Shown one piece after another: positions 25,544 to 36,197 of a stretch of DNA of 64,000 bases (position 1 is the stretch's first letter; every line of letters begins with the position of its first letter). Both the position numbers and the translations under genes were made by a program. The stretch lies in NCBI GenBank assembly GCA_019916065.1, contig CM034233.1, positions 53,251,947-53,315,946 on the forward strand, read 5' to 3'. Source of the DNA: Vitellaria paradoxa (Eukaryota; Streptophyta; Magnoliopsida; Ericales; Sapotaceae). The notes beneath the pieces were generated by a model. That model did no database searches. It had not been told where the DNA came from and worked only from the letters and a program-made list of their open reading frames with translations.

Positions 25544-26839
25544 AATGAACATGGATTATTTTCTTTGTAATTTTAGTTCACCAGACACCATTCACCCACT
25601 CCTTAATTAGTTATTTAGGCAACATTTATGGAATTGATTTTTGCCTAAAAACCTTTGCTATGCTACCTAAATTTCATGGATTTGAACATGAGTACCCTAG
25701 GTTTCATTTAGAATATTTTGAGTCAATTTGTTTCTATTGCACGGATGGTTATATGGACGACACTTTTAAGTATCATTTTTTCTCGTTATCATTATGTGGA
25801 GTGGCTGATAATTGATGTTGCGTTGCTACTTGCTCTATTAATATTTGGGAAGAGTTACAAAATGATTTTATTACAACTTTTATCCCCAATTTTCAAAACT
25901 TCACCCTCTGGTGTCAACTTGGAAAATTTTCTCAAAATTATGGTAAAGGAATTTATCAATGTTGGGAGAGATAAAAAGATTTATTAAACATTTACCCAAA
26001 TTTTAATGTTGAGTTATGGCTCACCATTCCATTTTTCTATAATGGTTTATTTTTAGAGATGCGCCACACCTTAAGGAGTTATCTGGGGGTAAGTTTCTTG
26101 ACTTTACTCTAGAGTCCGCATGGAACTTTCTTGAGTCACTCTGCGAGCAAACTCAACATGGGGAAGCAATTAGCTTAAAAGTTGATTCTAGTGCACATGA
26201 GACTTCTACACACACTGACTCTACATTAGATGATACTTTGTTCGAGTCCACAGCATGTCCTTATATTCGTCCACTCACTGAAGCTGAAATTGTTGAATCT
26301 AAGGCCGTTTTGTTTCTTGCACAAGAAAATCCTAATTCAAAAACCTTAAATTTTGAGTGGAGCGACTATTCTGACATTGATTGGGATAGTGAAGGAAATA
26401 AGCTCTTTGACTCGTTCCCACCAGACTCTAACTTGCACCAGACTTCATCTGTTGAGAGTCTAGAGGACATGCCGACTAACCCCACCACAGAGCTTGAAGC
26501 TCATCCCACCCTGACACCACAAGTGACCTTGGAAAATCCTGATACTCATTCTAAGAGCTTTGATGTCATAGGTTCAGGGGAGCACACTGTTGAGCCAGTC
26601 AGTTTATTTTCATCATGTTCTACCACACCACTCACTAAGACCATTTCTGATATATCTTTTCCTCCTGGGGCTAGTACACTTGATGACTTACCTATTGAGA
26701 CCCCTATATTTGAGTGGAAGTATGATTCTAATTATGGTTGGGTTCTTACTTCAATTCCACAAGACTCTCATGAGTCCTTTGAGAGTTCGATAGACAGGCC
26801 AGAGAGTGAGAGTGGTGCACACTTCTCCTCTTTTGCCAT
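25544..26839 (+). pseudogene. Gag-like protein of element C, N-terminal and central part
   Basis: Homologous to the D protein at 20941-22813. The start at 25544 matches D. The first 690 bases are full of stops and shifts. From 26238 an open segment of about 200 codons holds the acidic region with NSKTLNFEWSDYSD, a proline/threonine-rich stretch and FEWKYDSNYGW. The reading runs straight into the insertion point of B (GCCAT at 26835-26839) and resumes at 53842. No polymerase domain is seen in either part. Being more open here than D, it shows that the acidic region is real coding sequence. Confidence 0.65.
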
Positions 26840-28413
26840 TGATTACACTTGAAAAGTGTAATTACAAACTCTATATTTAGATATATTTTAATGCATTTGA
26901 ATGAGTAAATTTAAAGTTTTGATATTATTTTGTAACTTACAAGTTTTATCATCTTGTTTGTAGGGAAATGGATGAGAAAAGCGAAGTTAGTAGTATTGGA
27001 GAGGGCTTAGAAGACGAAGGAGGAGTTGGGATTCAAGCTTCATCAAAGATGGTTTGGACCAACCCAAGGACTCAAAGCGAAGGAGAAAGAAAAATAGAGC
27101 AACTAGTATTCAGGGGTCCCCACCCCTCCTCAAAGGGTTCGAACCCCAGTGAATAATCTGGAGAAGAATGTATTCTGGGGTCCCCACCCCTCCTTGAAGG
27201 GTCTGGACCCCAACAAAGCCCTGGGCGAGCATTTTACTTAGTTTTTCTAGGGTTTTTCTTAACCTATATATGTAACCCTTGTACGGCTGAACAAGGGACT
27301 TCTTTTCTTGATTACTACACTTTCAATTGAGAGTTAGATTAGATTTTTGAATGGTTTTTGAGTGGTTTTGTATGCTTGGACGTGTGGATCTATGGAGTTC
27401 TTTGGAGTTTTCATCCTTGTCATTGTGTTGCTTGTCCATCTTTTCTTTTACATTCGAGTTACATTGTAAGTTGCACTTCAATTTACTTCAATTTATTTCG
27501 ATTTCCTTTGTAATATAATGTTTTGTTTGTTTCAATTCCCTTTTCGCATGATGAAATTTTCTTTTATTGTTTTTGTGATGTATAAAGTAGTTATAGCGTA
27601 AAACCCTAATCTTGATGCAACGAATCAAGAAAGGGTCGTTCACAAAAAGCTTTGGGGTGTTTGTAGTCCCTTCGCGAAGGTTGCGAAACCTCTTGCGAAG
27701 GGATCTACCTTTCACAAATCTATTTTTTTCCCTATTTCGAAAACATTTGAATACCAAAATTCTTAACCAAATCCGTGTGAGATCACTGGTATGGATTTTC
27801 ATAACCAATTGTCAAACACTTTCGAATAGACTTAAAAATCAGATTTTGATTAATATTTTTGGTGTTTAATTGAAAAACCTTAGGAAACAAAGGTCTTTAA
27901 CCATATCCGCTTGAGATCATTGGTACTGACATTTGATTACAATGTTCTCAAAACTTTTCAAGTTAAACCCTAGTTTTCAAATAAACACACCCCAAGGCAA
28001 AGTAGTGAACTACCCGGACTTGACGTTGAATCAAGATCTTTACTTTTATTGAATTGCAATCCAACTTAATTTTTAGTTATAATAGAGTTATTGGAGGTTG
28101 AAATTATTTTTGTTGAATTTGTTTAACTTCTTACCATCTAGTTTAATTTGTTCTTAAATTCTGAATTGTTTGTTTATTTTAATTTTAAGTGGTTTAAATT
28201 GAAATTGTTATTAATTTTATTAAACCCTAGAATTTAGTAACCTTAAACTTCAAATTTGATTCTTTTTACTTTTAGAATTCATTTCACATCCTAAAAACTG
28301 AAACACATTAGGCTCCCTGTGGAATTTGACCTCGGACTTACCGAGTTTTAAAACTATGACTGCCCTCTTGCACTTGAGAGGTAGAACCCTATTACATATT
28401 TTAGGGTCGGTCA
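26840..28413 (+). repeat. 5' LTR of element B
   Basis: TGATTACACTTG to GGGTCGGTCA. U3 exon-like frame after TTTGTAG (26963), two dyads GGGGTCCCCACCCC...GGGTTCGAACCCC and GGGGTCCCCACCCC...GGTCTGGACCCC (27114-27210), TATA box CCTATATATG (27263-27272), telo-box-like AAACCCTAA (27601), palindrome (27611-27629), CCCTTCGC stem (27663-27708), and twin hairpins 27756-27799 and 27888-27935. Confidence 0.92.
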
Positions 28414-28419
28414 AGTTTT

Positions 28420-28437
28420 TGGCGCCGTTGTTGGGGA
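28420..28437 (+). other. tRNA-Asp-type primer-binding site of element B
   Basis: TGGCGCCGTTGTTGGGGA, one base from the Athila-type tRNA-Asp site, six bases after the LTR. Confidence 0.88.
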
Positions 28438-28673
28438 GCCAAAAATTTAGTTTTTAGGATATTTCTAATTTTTTTTCTTTGTTTTAGTTCTCTCTAGTTA
28501 AAAAAAAAATTTTAACTTAAATATTTTTTTTAGAGACTTGTTACGTGCATGCTGTTAAGATCAGGTAAGGTAGTCGTAGCTGAATCTGAACTAGGAGTTT
28601 CTTCATACCTTCCTGAACCTTTTTCACCAACCTCACTCTCACAGTCTCACTTACCACATCTTCCTTTCACTCA

Positions 28674-30173
28674 ATGGCTGAGGTAAGAGGGGAAGGGAGT
28701 GTAAATGGGGATAATGAGCCCCAAGAAATTCTGGGTTATATTCCTATGAAAGATCATCTTAATCCTGTTAGACAAACCACCCCATCATGCATAGTCTTGC
28801 CCTTAAATAGGGGAAACTTCAACCTTAGGCCAGGAATTATCCAACTTCTTCCTACTTTCCATGGCCTTGACTTTGAAAATTCCTATAACCATCTCAGGGA
28901 GTTTGAGGAAGTGAGCAACACATGTATAGATCATAATGTCAATGAGGACGTAGTGCGTCTTCAACTCTTCTCATTTTCCTTGAAGGACAAAGCCAAGTTC
29001 TGGCTTAATTCCCTTTGTCCACGTTCTATTGGAACGTGGCGTGGAATGCAGACTGAGTTTCTTAAGAAATATTTCCTGACTCAGAAAACTCAGTACTATA
29101 GGCGACAGATTACCACTTTCTCTTGCAAACCTAATGAGAATTTCTATCGAGCCTAGGAAAGGTTTAAGGACCTATTGATGGCTTGTCCTCACCATGGTTA
29201 TGAATCATGGAGGTTAGTGAGCATCTTCCATGAATCCCCAACTCTCAGTCTTAAGCAATTAGTTTCTACCATGTGCAATGGTACCTTGTTTGATAAGACT
29301 ACGGAAGAGGCTATGGAATTCTTTGATATGGTGGTCGAGGATTCTAATGATTGGGAAATAGGACCACCTTCTTCTTTAGGAAGTAGCTTATGGTAATGCA
29401 TATGTCAATAACACTCAGAACCGACCATTCCAAAATAGAGGTCAGGGTAACACTTCCTACCCATAAGGTGGGAATGTTAAGTATCCAGTGGGAAATCAAC
29501 ATCTCAACGCTTACCCTCAGGGATGGAAAAATCCTCTAGGTTTTGGATGGAAAAATGATAATCAAAGCCAACTAGTCTAACCTTTTTTACCACCACCCCA
29601 ATATCAACAGCCCAATCCTGTTGCATATTAACCTCCCCAGAAGAGATCTTTTGAGGAATCTGTTCAACAATTTATGTAACATCAAATGATGATCAATGAT
29701 AATTTGTCTAGGTCTTTCAATGATTTTAAAGGACAAGTGTCTAGGTCTTTCGATGACATCAGAGGGCAAATTTCTAGGATCACACAGACCATGAGCACCA
29801 CTCAAAGTAGCAAACTTCCTGCACAACCATTTCCTAACCCAAAAGGCCAGGCGAACACGACTGAGTCCTCAACCTCGGGTGCTAACCCTCATGAACAAGT
29901 TCAGGCTGTTACTACTCTGCGGAGTGGTAAAATCATTCAAAAGCCTACCGACCCTAGAGTCAATGCCATGAGTGAGAAGATAGAACCAAAAGCTAGTAAG
30001 GGGGTTGAAAAAGTGAGTGATGGAGAGGAAAGAGAAAAAGAGAAAGGGAAATTGGAGGATGAGAAAGAAAAAGGGAAAACTGAAAAGAGAGTGAGGAGGA
30101 ATCTAGCGAGGGACCTTTGGTTAGGCCAATTGACCATCCTGTTGAGTACATGCCTAGACCACATTTTTCCTAG
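28674..30173 (+). pseudogene. gag: gag of element B
   Basis: Start ATG at 28674 (MAEVRGEGSVNGDNEPQEI), kept here but deleted in A. The Gag core has PGIIQLLPTFHGLD, HLREFEEV, FSLKDKAKFWLNSL and QTEFLKKYF. Gag packages the RNA in virus-like particles. A stop lies at 29155. A deletion of about 200 bp near 29380 joins the core to the later part and removes the zinc knuckle that A keeps at 35338-35379. A lysine/glutamate-rich C-terminus follows. The last stop, TAG at 30171-30173, is at the same codon as in A. Confidence 0.85.
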
Positions 30174-32966
30174 AGACTAGTAAAGGGCAAGAATGAGATG
30201 TTGAACTTTGAAATTTACGAGACTTTCAAACAAATGAGAATCAACATCCCATTACTTGAAGCCATTAAGCAAAATCCTTCCTATGCTAGATTTCTCAAGG
30301 ATATGTGCACTGTGAAGAGGAAGCTCAATGTCAAGGAAAAAGCTTTCTTGACAGAACAAGTGAGTGCCATACTCTAACGTGACACACCTCCTAAGTATAA
30401 GGATCCTGGGTGTCCAACTATTTCATACATAATAGGGAACCATATTGTTGATAGAGCTCTACTTGACCTAGGTGCTGTGTCAACCTTTTGCCTTACACTG
30501 TTTACCAGCAACTAGGCCTAGGTGAGCTGAAACCCACCACAGTGACATTACAGTTAGCTAACCATTCGGTCAAAATGCCCAGGGGTGTGGCGGAGGACGT
30601 ATTAGTTCAAGTAGACAAGTTCTACTTCCCAGTGGATTTTATCGTATTGGATACCCAACCAGTTCCTAACCTTACCCAATTTATTCCGGTCATTCTTAGT
30701 AGACCCTTCCTTGCTACATCCAATGCTGTGATCAATTGTAGGAGTGTGGTTATGAAACTTTCTTTTGGAAATATGACCATGGAAATGAATATTTTTAGGG
30801 TAGGGAAGCAAATAGAAGAGTGTGAGGATATTAGGGAGGTAGACGTGATCCATACTTTGAGCGAGGAGTATTTTGAGCGGACTTACTTCGAGGATCCCTT
30901 AGAGTGTGCCTTAGTAAGGAGTGAGAGATGTGAATTGTTAGATGGGAAAAGCTTTAGGGATATTGGAGAGTTTATAGGTGCTGGGAAGAGATTATGGCAG
31001 TTAGTGGCTAGATACCAATGTTTGAACCTATAGAGCCATCTGTGATGAAACCTAAACCCTCAATTGAATGTCCTCCATGTCCTTCTAGGAAACCCTTACC
31101 AAGTGAACTCAAGTATGCATTCCTAGGGGAGGGAGAGACATTTCCAGTACTAGTATCTGCAAGTTTAGGGAGAGTACAAGAAGAGAGGTTGTTGGGAGTG
31201 TTGAAAGCCCACCGTCGAGCACTAGGTTGGACTGTGGTAGATCTTTGAGGTATTAACCCATTAGTATGTTCTCATCATATATACCTTGAAGATGATGCCA
31301 AACCAGTGAGGCAAATGCAACGAAGGCTAAACCCCAATATGAAAGAGGTTGTGAAAGGAGAGGTGCTTAAGTTGCTTGATGCGGGTATCATTAGCCCATC
31401 TTTGACTCGAAGTGGGTGAGTCCCACTCAAGTAGTTCCTAAGAAGTCCGGTGTCACTATAGTTGAAAATGAGAAATGAGAGTTAGTGCCACAACGCACCC
31501 AAACTGGGTGGCGCATGTGCATTGATTATAGGCGTTTGAATGCTGTGACCCAGAAAGACCATTTTCCACTTCTCTTTCTAGACCAAGTACTTGAGAGAGT
31601 AGCGAGAAGATCTTTTTACTGTTTTCTTGATGGATACTCAGGGTATAATCAAGTTGAAATAGCATTAGAGGATTAAGAGAAGACCACCTTCACATGTTCT
31701 TTTAGCACTTTTGCATATAGACGCATGCCATTTGGGTTATGCAATGCACCTGTAACCTTCCAAAGGTGCGTAATAAGCATCTTTAGTGATATGGTTGAGC
31801 AATTTTTAGAGGTTTTCATGGATGATTTCTCCATATATGGGGACACATTTGATGAGTGCTTGATCAATCTTGAGAAGGTGCTAGTGCGATGAGAGGAGAG
31901 TAATTTAGTGCTCAACTGGGAAAAGTGCCACTTTATGGTACAACAGGGGATTGTTTTATGGCATATAGTATCATGTCGAGGAATTGAAGTAGATAAAGCT
32001 AAAGTTGAACTTATTCAAAACTTACCTACCCCTCGATGTGTGAAGGATGTAAGATCGTTCTTGGGCCATGTTGGGTTTTACCGGCGATTCATTAACTCCT
32101 TTAGTACCATTGCCCGCCCCTTATGCTCTCTATTGTCTAATGATGTTCCATTTGATTGGACAACATCATGCCAGGAGGCATTTGATAGACTGAAACACTT
32201 GCTCACCATTGCTCCTATTATACAAAGCTCGGATTGGTCTCTACCATTCGAGCTTATGTGTGATGCTAGTGATTCTGCAGTGGGTGCAGTTTTAGGGCAA
32301 CGAAAGGAAGGGAAACCCCATGTCATATATTACGCTAGTAAGACTCTGAATGAGGCTCAAGTGAATTACACCACCACTGAAAAAGAGCTTCTAGCAGTAG
32401 TTTTTGCCCTAGATAAATTTAGGTCGTATTTGGTAGGTTCTCACATCACAGTGTTTACGGACCACGCAGCTTTGAAATGTCTTCTTTCCAAACAAAAGGC
32501 AAAACCCCGCCTAATTAGATGGATGCTGCTCCTCCAAGAGTTTGATTTGGAAATTAAGGACAAGAAAGGAGTAGAGAATGTGGTAGCTGACCATTTATCT
32601 AGACTACCTCATCTTGTGTCTGACTTTAGTGACCTACCCATTAACGAGCATTTCCCTGATGAGCATATTATGAATATTAGCAGCAATCCTCCTATCCAAC
32701 TTCCTTGGTATGCAGATATAGCCAACTTTTTAGTGACTGGACAGATGCCTTTACATTGGACAAAGATTGACAAAGGTAAATTCTTACGTAATGTTCATAA
32801 TTTCTTTTGGGACGAACCTTACCTTTACAAGTATTGTCTAGATCAAATTGTGAGACGATGCATCCCTGATAATGAAATTCATAATGTCATTGAATTTTGT
32901 CACACTTTAGCTTGTGGAGGCCACTTCTCGTCAAAGAAAACCACCACTAAGATTCTTCATTGCGGA
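30174..32966 (+). pseudogene. pol: pol of element B: protease, reverse transcriptase, RNase H and start of integrase
   Basis: Protease region around 30450-31010: the active-site segment reads DLGA before a one-base loss, then PYTVYQQLGLGELKPT. RT follows: VRQMQRRLNPNMKEVVKGE, CIDYRRLNAV, YSGYNQVEIA, and the catalytic VFMDDFSIYG (about 31814-31843). RNase H has [23 protein letters not shown] and FTDHAALK in one open frame (31908-32966), so D-E-D residues are present. The connection region and the first integrase zinc ligands ([10 protein letters not shown]) end at 32966, where A is inserted. A shift near 31395 and stops at 31476, 31674 and 31890 break it. It copies the RNA into DNA in the particle. 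Confidence 0.88.
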
Positions 32967-34260
32967 TGATTACACTTGAAAAGTGTAATTACAAACTCCC
33001 TAACTCAACACTTATTCATGCATTTAAATAATTAAAGTTGAAGTTTTACTGTTATCATATTACTTATACTTTTATTGTTTTATTTGCAGAGAAAAGGGCA
33101 AGGATATCGAAGTTTATAGCTATGGAAATGACCGAGAAAATGAAGGAAACGTCATGGTTCAAACTTCGCCTTGGATGGCCAAGACTAGCCCAAAGACCCA
33201 ACCTAAAGAAGGAAGAAAAGCAAGAAATAAAGATACTTGGGGGTCGGGACCGTCCATCTAATGGTCGGGACCATAGTGTATAGAAATTGAGAAGTAAACA
33301 TTCTGTGGTCTCGACCCCCAGACCAGACGGTTGGGACTACCGTGTATCCAAAAGCCACGAATTGAAACACGTCTTTTAGGGTTTCTTTGCATTTTTACAA
33401 GGACCCATTGCACGGCCATGAAGGGGGACGCCTCCTTTGAAGATTACTACACTTTAGATTGAGAATTAGATTAGGTTTTGATTAATTTTAGAGTGATTTG
33501 TACGCTTGGACGCGTGGATTTATGGAGGTTTTTGGAGTTTTCATCATTGTCTTCGCATTACTTGTTCATCTTTTCTTTTACATCCGAGTTATATTGTAAG
33601 TTGCACTTCGATTTATTTCGATTTATTTCGATTTACTTCGTAATATAATGTTTTGCTTGTTTCGATTCCTTTTTCGCATGATGGATTGTGCTTTTATTGT
33701 TTTTGTGATGTTTAAAGTAGTTTTAGCGTAAAACCCTAATCTTGATTCAACGAATCAAGAAAGGGTAGTTCACGAAAAGTCTTGGGGTGTTCGTAATCCC
33801 TTCGCGTAGGTTGTGAAACTTTTGCGAAGGGATTTACCTTTCACAAATCTATTTTTTTTCTATTTCGAAAACATTCGAATACGAAAATCCTTAACCAAAT
33901 CCGTGTGAGATCACTGGTATGGATTTTCGTAACCGATTATCAAATACTTTCGAATAGACTTAAAAATCAGATTTTTATTAATTTTTGGAGTTTAATTGAA
34001 AAACCCTAGGAAACAAAGGTCTTTAACCACATACACTTGAGATTGAATTCATCTTTAATTTTATTGAACCCTAGAACTTAGTAAACTTAAATTTCCAAAC
34101 TTGCTTCATTTTAGTTTTTTTTAGAATTCCTTTCACATCTAGAAACTAAATAACATTAGGCTCCCTGTGAATTGGACCTCGGACTCACCGAGTTTTAAAA
34201 TTACGACTGCCCTCTTGCGCTTGAGAGGTAGAACCCTGAAAAACTTTTTAGGGTCGGTCA
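32967..34260 (+). repeat. 5' LTR of element A, with internal deletion
   Basis: TGATTACACTTG to GGGTCGGTCA. Compared with the 3' LTR it lacks about 265 bp after TTGAGATT (near 34047), which removes the second half of leader hairpin 2. U3 exon-like frame follows TTTGCAG (33083-33089). Dyads GGTCGGGACC... (33243-33275) and TGGTCTCGACC... (33306-33345). Where the 3' LTR has TTATAAGG this copy has TTACAAGG (about 33395), so its TATA box is weakened. Confidence 0.92.
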
Positions 34261-34266
34261 AGTTTT

Positions 34267-34284
34267 TGGCGTCGTTGCTAGGGA
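34267..34284 (+). other. tRNA-Asp-type primer-binding site of element A
   Basis: TGGCGTCGTTGCTAGGGA, three changes from the Athila-type site, six bases after the LTR. Confidence 0.85.
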
Positions 34285-34559
34285 GCCAAAATTTAGTTTT
34301 TAGGGTATTTTTAATTTTTAGTTTTCTTTAAGTATATTTAAAAAAAAAATAAATTTTTTAAAAATTTTGAACTTAAAATTTTGCTTTTGTTAAAGACTTG
34401 TTACTTATATGCTATTAAGATCAGGTAAGGTAGTCGTAGCTGAATCTGAACTAGGGGATCCTTCATACCTTCCTGAACTTTTTTCACCAACCTCACTTTC
34501 CACCGTTTCACTTACCACATGGGGATAATGAGCCCCAAGAAATTTCGGGTTATATTCTT

Positions 34560-36197
34560 ATGAAAGATCATCTTAATCCCGCTAGACAAACCACTTCATC
34601 ATGCATAGTCTTACCATTAAATAGGGGAAACTTCAACCTTAGGCCAGGAATTATCCAACTTCTTCCTACTTTCCATTGCCTTGACTCTGAAAATCCCTAT
34701 AACCATCTTAGGGAGTTCGAGGAAGTGAGCAACACATGTATAGATCATAATGTCAATGAGGACGTAGTGCGTCTTCAACTCTTTCCTTTTTCTCTAAAGG
34801 ACAAAGCCAAGTTCTGGCTTAATTCCCTTCGTCCACGTTCTATTGGAGCATGGCGTGAAATGCAAACTGAGTTTTTTAAGAAGTATTTCCCAACTCAGAA
34901 AACTCAGTACTATAGGAGACAGATTACCACTTTCTCTTGCAAACCTAATGTGAATTTCTGTCGAGCCTGGGAAAGGTTTAAGGACCTCTTGATGGCTTGT
35001 CCGCACCATGGTTATGAATCATGGAGGTTAGTGAGCATCTTCCATGAATCCCTAACTCCCAGTCTTAAGCAATTAGTTTCTACCATGTGCAATGGTACCC
35101 AGTTCGATAAGACTGCGGAAGAGGCTATAGAATTCTTTGATATGGTGGCTGAGGATTCTAATGATTGGGAAATAGGACCACCTTCTTCTTTAGAGCATAG
35201 GAATCCCACATCTAGTGGTCAGTTGATGTTAAGTGAGAGGGACGATTTAAGTGCTAGGATATCTGCATTATAACATAAGTTAGATTCCTTTAAACTTAAG
35301 AACAAAGAGAAGTTGGTAGAAGCACAAGTGGTGTGTTGGGCATGTGACCAAGTAGGACATGATCCTAATTCATGTCCAGAGTTTCCTTTACTTAAGGAAG
35401 TAGCTTATGGCAATGCGTATGCTAATAACACATAGAACCAACCATTCCAGAACAGAGGTCAGGGTAACACTTTCTACCCACAATGTGGAAATGTTAAGTA
35501 TCAAGGGGGAAATCAACACCTCAATGCTTATCCTCAAGGATGGAAAAATCCTCCGAGTTTTGGGTGGAAAAATGACAACCGAAGCCAATCATTCCAACCT
35601 ACTTGGTTACCACTACCCCAATACCAACAAACTAACCTGATTGCTTTTCAACCTATTCAAAAGAAGTCTATTGAGGATACTCTTCAACAATTTATGCAAC
35701 ATCAAATGATAATCAATAGTAATTTGTCTAGGTCTTTCGATGATTTTAAAGGACAAGTGTCTAGGTCCTTCGATGATGTCAGAGGACAAATTTCTAGGAT
35801 CACACAGGCCATGAGTACCACTCAAAGTGGCAAACTTCCTGTACAACCATTTCCTAACCCTAAAGGCCAGGCAAACATGACTGAGTCCTCAACCTCAGGT
35901 ACCACCCCACATGAGCATGTTCAAGCTGTTACCACTCTACGGAGTGGTAAAATTATTCAAAAACCCACTGATCCTAGAGTCAATGCCATAAGTGAGAAGA
36001 TAGAACCAAAAGTTGGTGAGGGGGAAATTGAAAAAGTGAGTGATGGAGAGGAAAAAAGGAAAAGGAAAGGAAAAGTAGAGGATGAGAGAGAGAATGGGGA
36101 AACTGAAAAAGAGAATGAAGAGGAACCTAGCGAGGGACCTGTGGTTAGGCCAATTGACCACCCTGTTGAGTATATGCCTAGACCACATTTTCTCTAG
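34560..36197 (+). pseudogene. gag: gag of element A
   Basis: The start used in B is lost through a deletion of about 47 bp near 34519; the next in-frame ATG is 34560. The Gag core (PGIIQLLPTFHCLD, HLREFEEV, FSLKDKAKFWLNSL, TEFFKKYFPTQKTQ) is open to 35273. A stop follows, then in the same frame a CCHC zinc knuckle CWACDQVGHDPNSC (35338-35379), which binds RNA during packaging. A second stop near 35433 and then a charged region with SRSFDDFKGQVSRSFDD repeats follow. It ends at TAG 36195-36197, at the position also stopped in B, just before protease in the same frame. Confidence 0.88.
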
